Counted from the first letter of the stretch, positions 1-10,960 are shown. The stretch: 64,000 bases of DNA from Dermanyssus gallinae (GCA_003439945.1 QVRM01005915.1:372001-436000), one strand, 5' to 3'. Numbers and translations are program-made. Notes: generated from the letters alone by a model not told the origin.

Positions 1-60
1 AAAGTGGCGCCATCTTTTCTTAAAACCCGCAGGATGCGCCTAAGAATAAATTTTGAGACA

Positions 61-667
61 TTACAGCAGGAAATTGAGTCTCGTTGCGCTCGACGGCGTA
101 ATGTGGAACCACGCACGGTGTCGACTATGCTAGAGGAGGCTTGTAGGCACCCGTTACTGGTGGAATAGGCTAGTAGCCGAGGCACGGAAGAAATGCCATA
201 AAATCAGACGCATATGTACTCGCCGGCACGCTCGGCACCAAGCAAACCTTCAAGCGCTATGGGAGAAATACAGAGAAGCTCGTCGCGCGCTGGTACGGGA
301 AATCAAAAAGAGTAAGTCTGAGTGCTGGCAAAGACTTCGTAACGATATCTAGAACAACCCCTGGGGGCAAGGTTATAAAATAGCCCGACAAAAATTGAAG
401 CACGCACAACCACCACTGCCTCCCGACCTCGCTCAAAAAGTCATCGGCGGGCTGTTTCCCTCGGACCCCCCACCACTGAGGCCAAACTTCGACGCCAAAA
501 AGTTAGACTTCCCCGCCATCACAAGGGAGGAAGTGAGAAAAGTCGTCAAGAAAATCCGACCGTATAAGGCACCGGGAACAGACGGCATCCCAGGAGAAGC
601 CGTTAAAATGCTTATAGACAATCATCTAACTTTTGACATTAAGACACTGATGTTTATTGTCATCTAA
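61..667 (+). pseudogene. R1-clade ORF2: linker and N-terminal RT (copy A)
   Basis: From about 155 the frame reads a basic, tryptophan-containing linker (YWWNRL..., then EKYREARRAL) typical of the segment between APE and RT in R1-clade ORF2. A TAG follows at about 349. The frame then continues through LFPSDPP and the first RT motif, APGTDGIPGEA (family form KAPGPDGIP). It runs off into a 38-bp insertion near 630-668. The same linker is recognisable in copies C and F. It is a broken piece of polyprotein, not a separate gene. Confidence 0.75.
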
Positions 668-675
668 CTGTTTTT

Positions 676-1836
676 ATGAAAATGGTGGAGGCCATCTTAC
701 GATCGGGCACATTCCCCGACGACTGGGAAAAGGCCGACTTTGTCCTGATTCCTAAAACCGCGTCGCCCCAAAGTGACCCCTCTGCTTTTAGGCCTATCAG
801 CATCCTTCCCAGTCTCTTCAAGGCAGTCGAGCATTTTATACATATGCGGCTGACGAAGGAGTTGGACGACAAGAAAGTGATCTCAGAGGACCAACACAGC
901 TTTTGCTCGGGCCACTCAACACATGACGCAGTTAAGAGCCTTTTAACCATAGCCGAAACCCAGAGAGGTACTCGCTCAGAAACGAGATCGCATTGCCTGG
1001 CAATTCTACTTGACATCAAGAACGCTTTTAACTCAGTTTCCCGAAACTCCATTACTGACGCATTAGCACGGGCTTCTATGTCGCCCTATCTTAAAAGGAT
1101 TTTAGCATCTTACCTGTCACAACGTACGGTGGTCTATCAAGGCAAGTCATATCCTGTTACCGCAGGGGTCCCTCAAGGCTCCGTGCTGGGCCCAACTTTA
1201 TGGAACATTGCATACGACGATGTTCTACGTCTGCCTCACCCTTCTAACGTTAAATCAATAGCCCATGCGGATGACCTGGCTATCGTGATTACGTCGCGCG
1301 ATGCCAGGAAGCTGGAGAGAACAGCAATTGGCGCCTTGCAAGACATCTCCATCTGGCTCGCTCCGCACGGACTTCGCCTGGCTCCACACAAAACGTTAGC
1401 AATATTTCTAAACGGGCAGAAGCCCACTCCCCATCTCAACTTGACCTTAGGGGGACACAACATTGCCCTCTCCAGCGAAGCAAAATACTTAGGAGTGCTT
1501 CTAGATACCGGCCTGACAGGTACGCCTCATGTGCACTACGCGGCTGCAAAAGCCACCAAAGCTACTACAGAACTCGCAAGATTGCTGCCGCGCACACGGG
1601 GTGCTTCCGATGATCGGAGGTGTCTTCTGGCGATGGTAGAAGATAGCATTATGCTTTACGCAGCCCCGCTGTAGCAGCGTACGGCTAAGCGGGTTACGTG
1701 CCGACGGCTTTTGGATAAAACGCAGAAGCCGCTGGCCCTCAAGATTGCAAGGGCCAACAAAACTGCGTCTACCGCGGCCATCCAAGTACTCTCCAGGCAG
1801 ATCCCTTGGGATCTCCGGGTTATGCGGTGCGGACTC
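676..1836 (+). pseudogene. R1-clade reverse transcriptase core (copy A)
   Basis: This reads the RT palm and thumb. Visible motifs are DWEKADFVLIPK, FRPISILPS, motif A LLDIKNAFNS, motif B TAGVPQGSVLGP, and motif C as HADDLAIV, where YADD is expected: the tyrosine is replaced but both aspartates remain. After the TAG at 1672-1674 the same frame continues to about 1836 with the R1-typical tail (KTQKPLALKIARA, STAAIQVLSRQIPWDL). In life the enzyme would carry out target-primed reverse transcription of its own mRNA. The internal stop and the flanking frame changes make this copy dead. Confidence 0.85.
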
Positions 1837-1894
1837 CTCTATCTCTAAAGAAGACGCACGTCGTCAGACACTAGACGCGTGGAACAATAAATAG

Positions 1895-2296
1895 ATGGAG
1901 ATCCAGGCGGGCCAGCCGGGTTTCTGGACTCGCTCTATTATCCCGGATGTCCGAGAGTGGTTCAAAAGGCGAGAGGGATCACTGTCGTACCCTCTAACCC
2001 AATTTTTGACGGGCCACGGCACCTTCAGAAAATACCTACACCGCATAGGACGTGCTCCGTCGCCAGCATGCGTTCTCTGCGACTCAGGAGAAGAAGACGA
2101 TGCCAAACACACCTTCGAAGTATGCACGGCTTTCAGCGCGAACAGGGCAGAGCTGGCGCGGCTCTTAGACCGGGAACCCCCGGTAACCTGTGAACAAATG
2201 GGTCAGGCCTTCCTGCAAGACACCCAAAGCTGGCACATCATAAAGGATTTTGCCGCGACGATTATTAAACAGAAAGATCTGGTGCAGACTGTGTGA
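1895..2296 (+). pseudogene. R1-clade ORF2 C-terminal knuckle domain (copy A)
   Basis: This is the last part of ORF2 in a different frame from the RT core. It contains LTGHGTFRKYL and the knuckle CVLCDSGEEDDAKHTFEVC (C-x2-C-x9-H-x4-C), both also found in copies C, D and E. The zinc knuckle is intact here, unlike in copies D and E, which have lost the final cysteine. The knuckle is thought to bind nucleic acid during integration in R1-type elements. It ends at a TGA at 2294-2296. Confidence 0.75.
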
Positions 2297-2469
2297 GAGA
2301 TGTGCGCTCTGTTCACGCAACCCTAAGGAAGAAGTAGGGGTTGAAGTAATATTAAAGAAGTGGGTATTATGCCAACAACATCGGCATCGAGTCCCACACT
2401 ACCCGCTCTGGGTGTGCGTAAACGCATTTTTCCCTCTCACCATAAAAAAGTGGGTGCAGTAAGCGCTAT

Positions 2470-4370
2470 TAGAATTTCTATTATCTACGTTGCTGTTAAT
2501 GGCAGTGACGATGTAAGCCATTTTGGAAAAAACTAAATTTTGGCGATATAAGAGGCTTTCATCGGTTAGCAAGTCTTTTCGGTGGAGAGCGAAGGAGACC
2601 CGTAGGTCGTATACCCATTACCTACGAGCGGGGTTGCCCTCATGCGATGTGTGTGTGTCAAAATGCATACACATCGCACACCCCATATAAATTCAACCTC
2701 GAATTGTTTCACCTGCTACTTGGGTGCGACAATATCGAGCTTGCCAATGCTGTCAGTGCAAGTTTGGCAGATCTCAATCTGCAGTTGCCCACATTGGTGG
2801 CCCAGATAGTGGCGCTACCGACGGAAAGACTGATCGGCTGGTAGAACCTCCGAAAAGCCTTCACTGCGCGTGATCGGTTCAAGTACGTTTGCCAAGACAA
2901 AAGAAGCACTACCTTGCACAACATGCACACCTTCTGTCCCATAATCTGTGATGTTTGATAGAATTTCAAGGCCGAGAGGTCTTTAAAATTCTGGCTTGAA
3001 AGCACTTTCCAGTGCTGGCGTTTCTGCGCATGGCCGGTCATTGCCGTGTTGCCGATGACCAGTCATTAGACTTCCCATTACGGCACCTTTATTTTTTTCG
3101 TGCTTTTGGCCACGACTTAAGCGTAGTTACATTGGAAGGCAGTATTGACTAGAGCAACAGTGTTCTTGAAAAAGCCGTTAAGGCAGCAATAGTTAAATGC
3201 AGCAAATAGCGGGGACGGCCGCGGCTTTGGTTCAACGAAACCTGGCACCTAAAAACGTCGGGAAGTGTTAAAACCCCTGCGACGAGCAGGGGCTATGCAC
3301 TCGAGCGAATTGCTAAGCGTATATTAACTTATAGACGATATAGAGTATCCTATTAGAAGTTGGTCATAAATAGTCAGCGCTAATATGAAGTGAAGGAAAA
3401 GGCGCACCTGCTTGAGAGAGCGACGGTATACTCTACTACATCATCTATCCTTCGCCGCTGGCAGACGAGCATGTACTAGACTCAGGTGACTGGCTTCCTC
3501 TAACGCAATGATTAAGATTCTTCAGACCAATCCGAATCGATGCAAAGCACGCTGTTTAATGTTTACGTTTATAAACTCGAGGTACACTATCTATCTTCTC
3601 TCTAAGCCGAATCCTGCCCTGGCTATGCAGGGGCAAGGATTCGCATGGGACTCTCTTCTCTTTGTAGTACTTCATCATACTATTATCGATGCTACTTGTC
3701 ACCCAACAGAAGACTAGATGAATGTCAACATTGAAGAGCTCGCGACGTCATTACAATGACACCCCGGTTGCTTTCTTAGTTACGGGAAACTTTCACTCTC
3801 ATCACATAGCCTAGTAGTCACGCCGTGCAACCAATAAAGGGAATCTTCTAAGGCCGCAGATGGAAAAGCGGGTCTTTCACGGGCCAACATGGGCAATGTG
3901 CCGACCTTCTTACGAAGATTGCAAGTCTCCTTTCTGTATCTAACAATAATTAATGCACCTTGCTCAGTCCCGCACCACTGAGCCATCTAGGCAACGCACA
4001 TGGCAGATGAGAAAACTAGAGAGACGTACGCTGTTCGCAACTGTCAGCAACATTTGAGCACGGCTCCGGGAGACATAATTTGAGGAATAAGACGTCGCTA
4101 ACAATCTGGAGGTGGCTTGTAGGGCGGCAGGCGGGCTACCTTCAAGTTGGTAGCGGGCCACGGGGGAGGTGTACCCCGCTGCCAATCGAAGCCGAGGTGG
4201 AGTCCCGTCAGAGGGGAGACAAACTCTAGCTATGAATTAACGTAGGCTCGGTCATGGTTGGCCCGACTTCGACGCCAAGGGACCCGGGGTAGTTCTTGCG
4301 GGCGGCTATAGCGGCAGGTTCTAAAGACGACTATAGCAAGAGCTGAAGGGAAGAACCAGACCAAAGGGGT
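2470..4370. other. No gene recognised
   Basis: I found no motif-bearing reading frame on either strand. Short open frames exist but match no family I know. A small perfect hairpin (cccctgc...gcagggg) lies at about 3271-3289. The last 200 bases may belong to the decayed 5' part of R1 copy B, but I could not align them. Confidence 0.5.
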
Positions 4371-4379
4371 CTAAATTGA

Positions 4380-5400
4380 CCAAGCGTACCCTACAAGGCT
4401 GAGTGCGTAAACTGCAGCCCACCCCCACTCCTGGCCATAAAGGGTACCGAACTAAAGTTAGATCTATTCCCCTGCCAGGGACCTCGAACCGACAGCACAA
4501 TCGAAGTCGACTCCTATCAAGTGCCTCCAGTCACCCAGGAGGAAATCCTTCGGGCGACAGAACATTTTTCCCCAGGCAAGGCACCGAGCCCAGGAATACC
4601 TCCAGATGTAATCAAGATAATGCTGTCTAACCACCCAGCCCTCTCGGTCGGCCTAGTAATAAGGCTAACTAAGGAGGGCAGCTTGCCAAACCGGTGGAAA
4701 AGCATATATGGCCTTAGTGCCGAAACCCACTACCGTGCAGGCGTCGGTCTCGCTTAGGCCAATCTGTCTCCTTGGTTCCCTGAGTTGAAAAATTATGGAG
4801 AATGCTCTGGTTCCGATAGGCTGAATTAGGAGATCATGCATATGCAAGCACTTGTGCGGACCTAATTCTGATTTCGATGGGGGTGCTTAACGCTGGAGGC
4901 TGTCTAACATGTACTTGAATGAGAAGAACATGAGGCGACTCGGCCCCTCAAATATACATCTTTCGTGTTATTGATATTTCTCCATGTCCAAAATGCATTG
5001 CATATAGCGAGTTGCGTCTGTAAGACGTTATCTTACAAACTTTGGAGAGTAGGAACTTCTCGCCCTACCTTTGCCGTTATTTTCTTATTGGAATAACTGA
5101 AAGCGTATACATGGAGAGTTTTGCGGCTCCGAGGGCTTCTAGAAGGCTTCGAAAGCATCGTCCACATGGACAATCTAGTATTGCTAGTAACACGATGGCT
5201 GGGGAATCAACTGCGGGGATTTCAACGTGTTTCCAGAATAATGACAATCTCCACCAATTGGGCAGACCGGGTCCCCTGCTTGGACTTCACCATGATGCAG
5301 AAGACACGTCTGGAGGACGCCCGGAAGTGTCGCCTCCGGCGAGGTGTCTCCACTTACGGAGAAGGCTCTTCAATCGGAGCAATTCGGGTTCAGGAAGGGA
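4380..5400 (+). pseudogene. R1-clade RT fragment (copy B), with internal deletion
   Basis: From 4380 the frames give LKLDLFPC, then VPPVTQEEILRA, FSPGKAPSPGIPPDVIK and GSLPNRWK, the start of an R1-clade RT. Decayed RPICLLGSLS...IMENALVPI and FRW-CLTLEAV-HVLE follow to about 4925. From about 5090 the thumb side resumes: VLRLRGLLEGFESIVHMDN then LVLLVT, which aligns with VLELPDLPAGVEMVAYADD then LVLVIT of copy C. Motif C has therefore become HMDN. Motifs A and B are missing between about 4925 and 5060. This is a dead fragment. Confidence 0.65.
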
Positions 5401-5449
5401 ATTCAGAAAAGATAAAATTGCATTCAATATATAAATGTACACATCTTTG

Positions 5450-6990
5450 GTGAATGCAAATCACTGCGAAAGAAATAAAATATTTAACGTTTATATTCTC
5501 AATTCCAATTTGCATAAATATAGCAAATAGTAGCGGCTCTTTTCACGGCTCGGATTGCGATGTTTTTTGTGCAATGCGGCAACGATGAATAGCTTAAGGG
5601 TCAATGGTACTTCATCATATTTAAACGACCAAGTAAAAGCATTGCTAGCGGTTCTGACAGCACGTAGGTCAATTCATAAAAAAAATTGGAGATTCATCGG
5701 ATGCGGCTACACTTCAGACTTTTTTTAACACAGTGCTTGGAATAGTTTTTCCGTTACTGCCCAACAAGGTACCTATGTTCCACGTGTAGACATAGAAGAT
5801 AGACTAGAAGTTTCTCCAGTAACCGGAGCCTTATTGTTGTTCCTAGCAACCTTATGACAGTAGAAAAATAAAAAAATTCACCCTAGAAATCTAAATGACG
5901 TTTCGCATATCAGATACGCCTTCATAACCTTTAATATTTTTTTTCATATAATAAACCAACTACGTTGCTCACTAAATTATCTTTTGCTAAGACTATAGTC
6001 TAGTCTAATTTAACTGGTAGCAATATGGATACAGATAGAAGTGAAAACCCGATTTCATAGGACGTACTTTTACACTTCTTTCAATTATTTAAATCAAACG
6101 CGAGGCAGAAAATAACCATCAGATAGAAGCGAGAACGGCTAGCTTGCTTTAGCACAACTTTAACATTAGATTAACATTAGAATAAATTCGTCGCCCGCTG
6201 CTCATAGAGTGGCCTTTGTGGAGACTAATCCCCGAAGGCGCTTCTCCACTTCGATCTTTGAGTGTTCGAACTTTACTTTTCTGAAGTCGCCATAACGAGG
6301 CATGTAACACATATATAGTGAATAATTTAGTTGAGTTTGCGCTTTTGGCAGCGCCAAGTTTGGCCTCGTGGGCCATCGTTATCATGATTTGCTTTTATTA
6401 GTTCTATAAATGATAAGATTAACAATTATAATTTCAACAAACGACAGTAAAAACATACGAGTTGCGATATTACTTACTAGCCTAAAAGTGGCCTGTACGT
6501 CGAGCGAAAGCTTTTTTGAGCGATTCAGCTGTTTCCGCAGCGATTCGGCTGCAGGGCTTTACACAAGCAACTATTATAGTGCACAATGCACCGTTGAACG
6601 TGCTGCACAGGATTTGCATTTAGCTTTAGTTCGCCTTTCTTGGCATCTAAGATCTCATTAGCTTTTTTGCGAACAACTAAAAACTGCGGGAGAGTGACCA
6701 CTACGAGCTTGCCTTCTGCTCCACCATTTTCCTTGGAAACTCCTTCAAGAAAGGTAACGTGGACTATGAGCTCGTCTTCTTTGAACTCTATACAATGATT
6801 GTCATATTTGTTTAATTTTCGTGCGTTTTATTTACATCAGCTTAAGTGCATTACAACGATGTCGCATAGTTTGTAATGTTGAAAGCTCGCGTACACAGCA
6901 CTGGAACATCCAATAATTATTTTGTTTAATTTTATTATTTGCACCGTATTACCTAAATCAGTTAGCTCCGTTTATATATATAAATATATA
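5450..6990. other. AT-rich DNA, no gene recognised
   Basis: I see no coding family signal. The stretch is AT-rich with short open frames only (for example 6149-6385 minus and 6410-6661 plus), none with a recognisable motif. It ends in an AT-rich microsatellite at about 6974-6993, next to the tail of the CR1/L2-type element. Confidence 0.5.
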
Positions 6991-6997
6991 TATTTTT

Positions 6998-7700
6998 TTC
7001 AATTCAATTCAATTCAGACGTGGTTTATTTACGGAACTGCATACATTCACATGCTTAAGTTCTCGTTATGAAAAGTGGTACAAGGGTTTGGGAATAAAAG
7101 GAGAAAAAGAAGAAGATAAAGCAGCAGATAATATCTATACCATATTATTGGCGATACTGACATAAAAGGGAAAGGAGCACACTGAGCTATAACTTCAAAA
7201 ACATTATAACTCGAAATGACAAGTGAAAACTAAGAAATTAGATCATCGCCCTCAGTAGATTCCCTTTCTCCGTCATGTATTCCTATTTAAAAGCCATATT
7301 TTGACGTCTCGGGTAAAGCAGGTCAGGGACTTCGAGTGACGGATTTCATGCGGGATACTCTCCCACACGACGGGCAGTCTATATACAAGAGATTGGGTAC
7401 TAGATCTTTTCTGTACCCGAGGTATCACAAAAATGGTGGCCCGTCGCGAGGTTTTCCGCCGCTGAGGGACTAGAGGGAAGGCAACCTCAACAGGTACTAA
7501 GCTACGACTGATCTTGAAGCCTAAAGTACCTACTTGAAGACGATGCAGCGAATCGATGGATAGGATCTTATAATCACAATATATACATCTAACAGATTGG
7601 CTACGTCTCATCCCAAATATAGCCCTCAGTGCATCGTTCTGCATGACCTGAGTCCGATGCAGAACGTGATCATAACCACTTCCCCACAAGAGAATGCCGT
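6998..7700 (-). mobile_element. CR1/L2-type non-LTR element, 5'-truncated 3' end
   Basis: Read on the minus strand, this holds the C-terminal RT tail (7689 to 7273), then a UTR of about 250 bases with an AATAAA-type signal (complement at about 7024-7029). It ends in a short tandem tail: gaatt units at 7000-7017, plus-strand caattcaattcaattcag. Termination in a short microsatellite instead of poly(A) is typical of CR1/L2 and related clades. The 5' truncation point is at about 7690-7700, beside an (AT)n run. Orientation, truncation and tail all agree with target-primed integration. Confidence 0.7.
7273..7689 (-). pseudogene. CR1/Jockey-group RT C-terminal region
   Basis: The 138-residue frame reads WGSGYDHVLHRTQVMQNDAL, then RAIFGMR and later YRLPVVWESIPHEIR. 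This is the post-thumb domain in which CR1, L2, Jockey and RTE elements carry 'lQN.alR.i' followed by 'wN.lP..ir'. No catalytic motif is present because the element is 5'-truncated, so no enzyme is encoded. The frame is open to its stop, so the insertion is not extremely old. The exact clade within the CR1/L2/Jockey group is not decided. Confidence 0.7.
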
Positions 7701-7714
7701 ATATATATATATTT

Positions 7715-7774
7715 GTTGAAATTATATAGATATAGTAGAAATTATATAGATATAGTTGAAATTATATAGATATA
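7715..7774 (+). repeat. 20-bp tandem repeat, three copies
   Basis: The unit gttgaaattatatagatata occurs three times in a row with one or two changes (t/a at the third position). It sits directly beyond the 5' truncation point of the CR1/L2-type element and a short (AT)n run. It is probably a simple local expansion. Confidence 0.8.
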
Positions 7775-8068
7775 GTAAAATTAATTATGACCCAAGAAAT
7801 ATATTTTTCCGGAGTGTTCAGGGACCTAGTTACAGGTATACATATTCTTATTATTATTGGCGCCAAGAAGTGCGGACGTGTGCATAGGGAGCTCCGAGAA
7901 AATTTACCTATCCGTTAGTGTGCAGGACGGTAAACCCAGCAAGTGACATACCAGAGTGATCATTTTGGTGTACTGTGTGTGGCCGTGCGACAAAGGAGCC
8001 AGCAGCTGAGACGCTGAGAGTTCTAACAATGACACGATGAAGCAAAACGAAACCACTAGCATAACGGC

Positions 8069-8122
8069 CCGGAGGCTCCAAGCGGCACGCCGCTGCCATT
8101 CAAATTCGAATTCTAACGGCTG
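8069..8122 (+). repeat. Diverged direct repeat of RLE-element coding DNA
   Basis: About 54 bases starting ggaggctcc and ending ctaacggctgctcaac match 10552-10618 (ggaggactc ... ctaacggctgcacaac) in the same orientation, with several mismatches and small gaps. The downstream copy is in the coding frame just before the endonuclease of RLE copy A. The upstream copy stands alone, about 170 bases before the start of that element. It is either a relic of a neighbouring RLE copy or a local duplication. Confidence 0.45.
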
Positions 8123-8288
8123 CTCAACCAACATTTTGAGTTCGGAACATTCAAAAACTCACCGCGCCGACAATAAACACGGAATTTTCACTTGGAATCG
8201 CAAGGCATGAAAAGTGGACAGCCGCAGCAAAACCAGCAAGTGCTCTGTTTCAAAGCAACTGCTCTGTCTCAAAGGAGAAGCACCAGCA

Positions 8289-9674
8289 ATGGCTAATGAG
8301 TTTCAATGCCCGTGGTGTTCGATGTGCTTTCCTACAAATAGGGGTGTACAGATTCACGCAGGAAGGACTCATAAGAAAAAGAGAGCCGAATCTAGTGGGC
8401 CAGCAGTGCTCCAACAGGCCGCTGCCACTCTTAGCAGCATCTCACAACCGCTGCCTTTTCCGCACGCTCCATTAGTAGAACCCTCTCCTCACCCCGCCAG
8501 CCAGTCTCCAGTGAACGGAGGCCCGACACCTGATTATCACCTGCCGCCTTCTTCTCCCCTTTCTCTTCAGAAGTTAGTCGCCAACGCCAAGATGACACGC
8601 AAGGTGCTGCGCAGAATCCCAAAGGGAGCGAGAATCCCCTTACGCGGACTCTTCCACCGTCTGCTAAAAGACGTCGTGAAAAAGAATGACGAAGCGAGCT
8701 GGACCGCGCTGCTCACCCTCGCCCCAAAAGTCCTCCACGTCGACAAAGAAACCCAAGGAAGCCATAGCTTGGCCAGCGTAGTCAAAGAAAATGTGGCCCT
8801 TTTTGGAGATGCCGCTCTCACTTGCGTGGAAGCTGGGGGTCGAGGCAAACGTATATTGACGGATAAAGCTCGCGCTCAGATTGCTGCTCACAAGCTTTCC
8901 ATGGATTTTAATGTCGGAGCTATTAGGATCTTGTCTTCCGATGGCACGATTGCGCCCGTAACGGAGGAGTCGATTAATGAGATGGTGGCAAAACATCCTC
9001 CTGCTCCTGCAGGGGACGTGGTGCCACCGTCCCCTATCGGCTTGCCAGCGGTCGGGTCGTGCTCAGGCGAAAATGTTGCCAAGGCACTTTGCTCCTTTCC
9101 ATCCGGTGCGGCGGGAGGCCTCGACGGCCTCACGCCTGACCATCTAAAATGCCTTCTCCCTGCTAACGGAGACCACAACGATATACTGGAAGCACTTGCC
9201 AAAGTGTGCGACATCATACGTAACGGGCAAGTTCCAGAGGCTGTGAGAAACGTGATATATGGAGGGTGGCTTATCGCCCTGAAAAAGAAAACCGGAGGAT
9301 ACCGACCCATAGGCGTCGGCTGCACTTTACGAAGATTGGCCACAAAGACCCTGCTTCCCCAGGTCAATGTGAAAAGCTACCTGCAGCCACGGCAGATGGG
9401 GTACGCCACTCACAATGGTGCAGAAATAATTGCTCACACAGCTCGCACCTTTCTCGAACACAACGAAAAATGCTTCCTCCTAAAATTAGATTTTAAAAAT
9501 GCGTTTAACTTAAACAAACGAGGACACCTCTTGACAGAGGTTTCCAAGCACGCCCCGACCCTCTATCCAATGATGCACCAGGCATATAGCAAACCAACTC
9601 CCCTAATGTTTGGTGAGGTTGAAATTGGGTCATCAGCCGGTTGTCAGCAGGGTAGCGGCTCCTCGTGCATTTAA
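8289..9674 (+). pseudogene. RLE-element polyprotein, N-terminal and RT part (copy A)
   Basis: The likely start is ATG 8289 (MANEFQ). A C2H2 finger follows at once (FQCPWC...VQIHAGRTH; C-x2-C-x12-H-x4-H), presumably for target DNA binding. A proline-rich linker leads to a conserved domain (RRIPKGAR, NDEASWTALL, LASVVKENVALF, VGAIRILSSD, KHPPAP). Then come the RT motifs GAAGGLDGLTPDHLK, ALKKKTGGYRPIGVG, LRRLATK and motif A LKLDFKNAFN. The frame breaks at motif B: QQGSGSSCI replaces QQGDP.GP, followed by a stop at 9672-9674. The RLE-group assignment comes from copies B and C, which keep the endonuclease. Confidence 0.8.
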
Positions 9675-10660
9675 CCTGCTTCTGCATCAGTACGTCAAGC
9701 AGGTGACATCCAAGGTCCCTTTGTTTTACCTCGACGATGGGACCCTTCTGGACAACGATTCTTCGGTGTTACTCAGAGACATCAAGGATCTCAGAGCGTT
9801 CGAGCAATGAAGCGGGCTGCAGCTTAACCCATTTAAATGCGAGCTATTTCTACAGGGCTTCGAGGACGAAGAGAGACAGCAGGTGATCGCTGAATTTAAC
9901 AGCAACCTCCCGGGCATCCTTATAAAGGATCGATGTGAACTGGACCTGCTGGGTACGGCGGTGCTTCCCGACATGATCGGTCCGATACTGGCCGATACTG
10001 GTTTTACCAGAGGCTGGGCCATCTCGGTAGACATCAAGCCTACTTTCTGCTCCGGCACGCAATGGGAGTGCAAAAGGTCCTGTATGTACTACGGACCTCA
10101 CCTGCCTTCCTTCTACCGTCAGAAACTTTGAACCTCGACGACCAGGTGAGGAGAGCTCTGGAAAACATCCTTGACCTGACGTTTGATGATAAGGCATGGA
10201 CGCAGGCAAGCTTACCGGTCCGGCTGGGTGGAATGTGCATTCGTTCGGCCACGGACCTTGCCTTACCCGCTTTCCTTGCTTCGTCGCACAGCTGCGCCTC
10301 TGCAGTGGCCGCTACTGCCGGCGAACCCATCAGCCACCAAAAAGACGCCGTTCGGATCTGAAATGCGCGTCAGTCTGGTCGTCCTTTTGAGGAACAGGTC
10401 ACTAGGCAGAAGGGGTGGGGCCAAATCGCCACTCAGGCTACCCACGTAACTCTTCTGTCGGCCTCCGAGTTAGATGTAGACGGCATTAGACTGAAAGCGG
10501 TTTTATCCGACGCCGCTGGAGCGTGGCTCGACGGTCGCCCGCCTGTGAAGCCGCTTGTTGGAGGACTCGGTACGGTCCGCCGCGAATTCAAATTTGGATT
10601 TCTAACGGCTGCACAACTAAAGGACGGTGTCGTCTGTGCGTTCGCCGACCTCCGAGGCTG
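9675..10660 (+). pseudogene. RLE-element polyprotein, RT palm to pre-endonuclease (copy A)
   Basis: The RT continues in other frames. Motif C is VPLFYLDDGTLLDN at about 9715-9755 (the FxDD form of this family), then GLQLNPFKCELF after a TGA. From 10062 the frame gives LRTSPAFLL, SLPVRLGGMCIRSATDLAL and, near 10450-10640, LKAVLSDAAGAWLDGRPP and a diverged GFLTAAQL. These match ARLRAVSSSGAGAWLNALPS of copy C. At least three frame changes show it is a pseudogene. The reading stops before the CCHC and PDG endonuclease signature. Confidence 0.7.
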
Positions 10661-10694
10661 AGAGACGAGTGACGCAGGCAAGTTGGGACTTCGG

Positions 10695-10773
10695 CCACTA
10701 GGTGGCGCTTCAGTTGGTGAGTGCCCTCGCCCAATGGGCGGTGCTTCCAGGAATTGATCGCGCCCTCTGCTGG
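10695..10773. promoter_or_regulatory. Pair of convergent CTCF-type motifs
   Basis: CCACTAGGTGGCGC at 10695-10708 (plus) and the reverse complement of CCAGCAGAGGGCGC at 10760-10773 (minus) both fit the CTCF core CCASYAGRKGGCRS at every position. They face each other, 51 bases apart, in the 5' flank or 5' UTR of R1 copy C, between the end of RLE coding and ORF1. CTCF exists in arthropods with a conserved core motif. Binding is inference. Confidence 0.5.
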
Positions 10774-10960
10774 CCTCTTGCGACCAGTGTTGAGGCTGCA
10801 ACACGAAAACGGTCCCACCTTATATAGGTACCCGTTGGACCAGACGCTCTAGGAAGTCTCCTGCTTGGTCCACGGAGAGAGGGATTTGGTCGGGAGATAC
10901 GGACGGCGCATTAGGGCGTAGGGTTTGAGCGACCTTGACATTGTGTCAAGCTCAAACACG

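Larger units (their letters stand above)
1..2460 (+). mobile_element. R1-clade non-LTR retrotransposon, copy A (cut by window edge)
   Basis: This is the 3' two thirds of an APE-type non-LTR retrotransposon. The order is the APE-RT linker, RT, then a C-terminal C-x2-C-x9-H-x4-C knuckle, as in R1-clade ORF2. The 5' part (ORF1 and endonuclease) lies outside the window or is lost. Several stops and frame changes show it is inactive. A non-coding tail to about 2460 contains a repeated 'gaagtgggtattatg / aaaagtgggtgcag' style segment and a short A-run, compatible with a 3' UTR, but I cannot fix the end. The family assignment rests on similarity to copies C, D, E and F in this window. Confidence 0.85.
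8289..10660 (+). mobile_element. RLE-type non-LTR retrotransposon, copy A (3' end lost)
   Basis: This single-ORF element has an N-terminal C2H2 finger and RT. It stops within the segment that precedes the restriction-like endonuclease, so endonuclease and 3' UTR are absent. The coding DNA ends next to the 5' region of R1 copy C. The missing 3' part does not reappear after copy C ends at 16651, so the loss looks like a deletion and not a simple nested insertion. It shares its order and motifs with copies B (minus, 27.8-30.5 kb), C (34.0-38.5 kb) and D (50.6-51.4 kb). Confidence 0.8.

Noticed and set aside
2647..3041. Open frames near the SINE-free region 2.6-3.0 kb
   Set aside because: No motif on either strand; lengths are as expected by chance for this base composition.
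7715..7774. Three regularly spaced 20-bp repeats as a CRISPR-like array
   Set aside because: Repeats are contiguous with no spacers, and the genome is eukaryotic.
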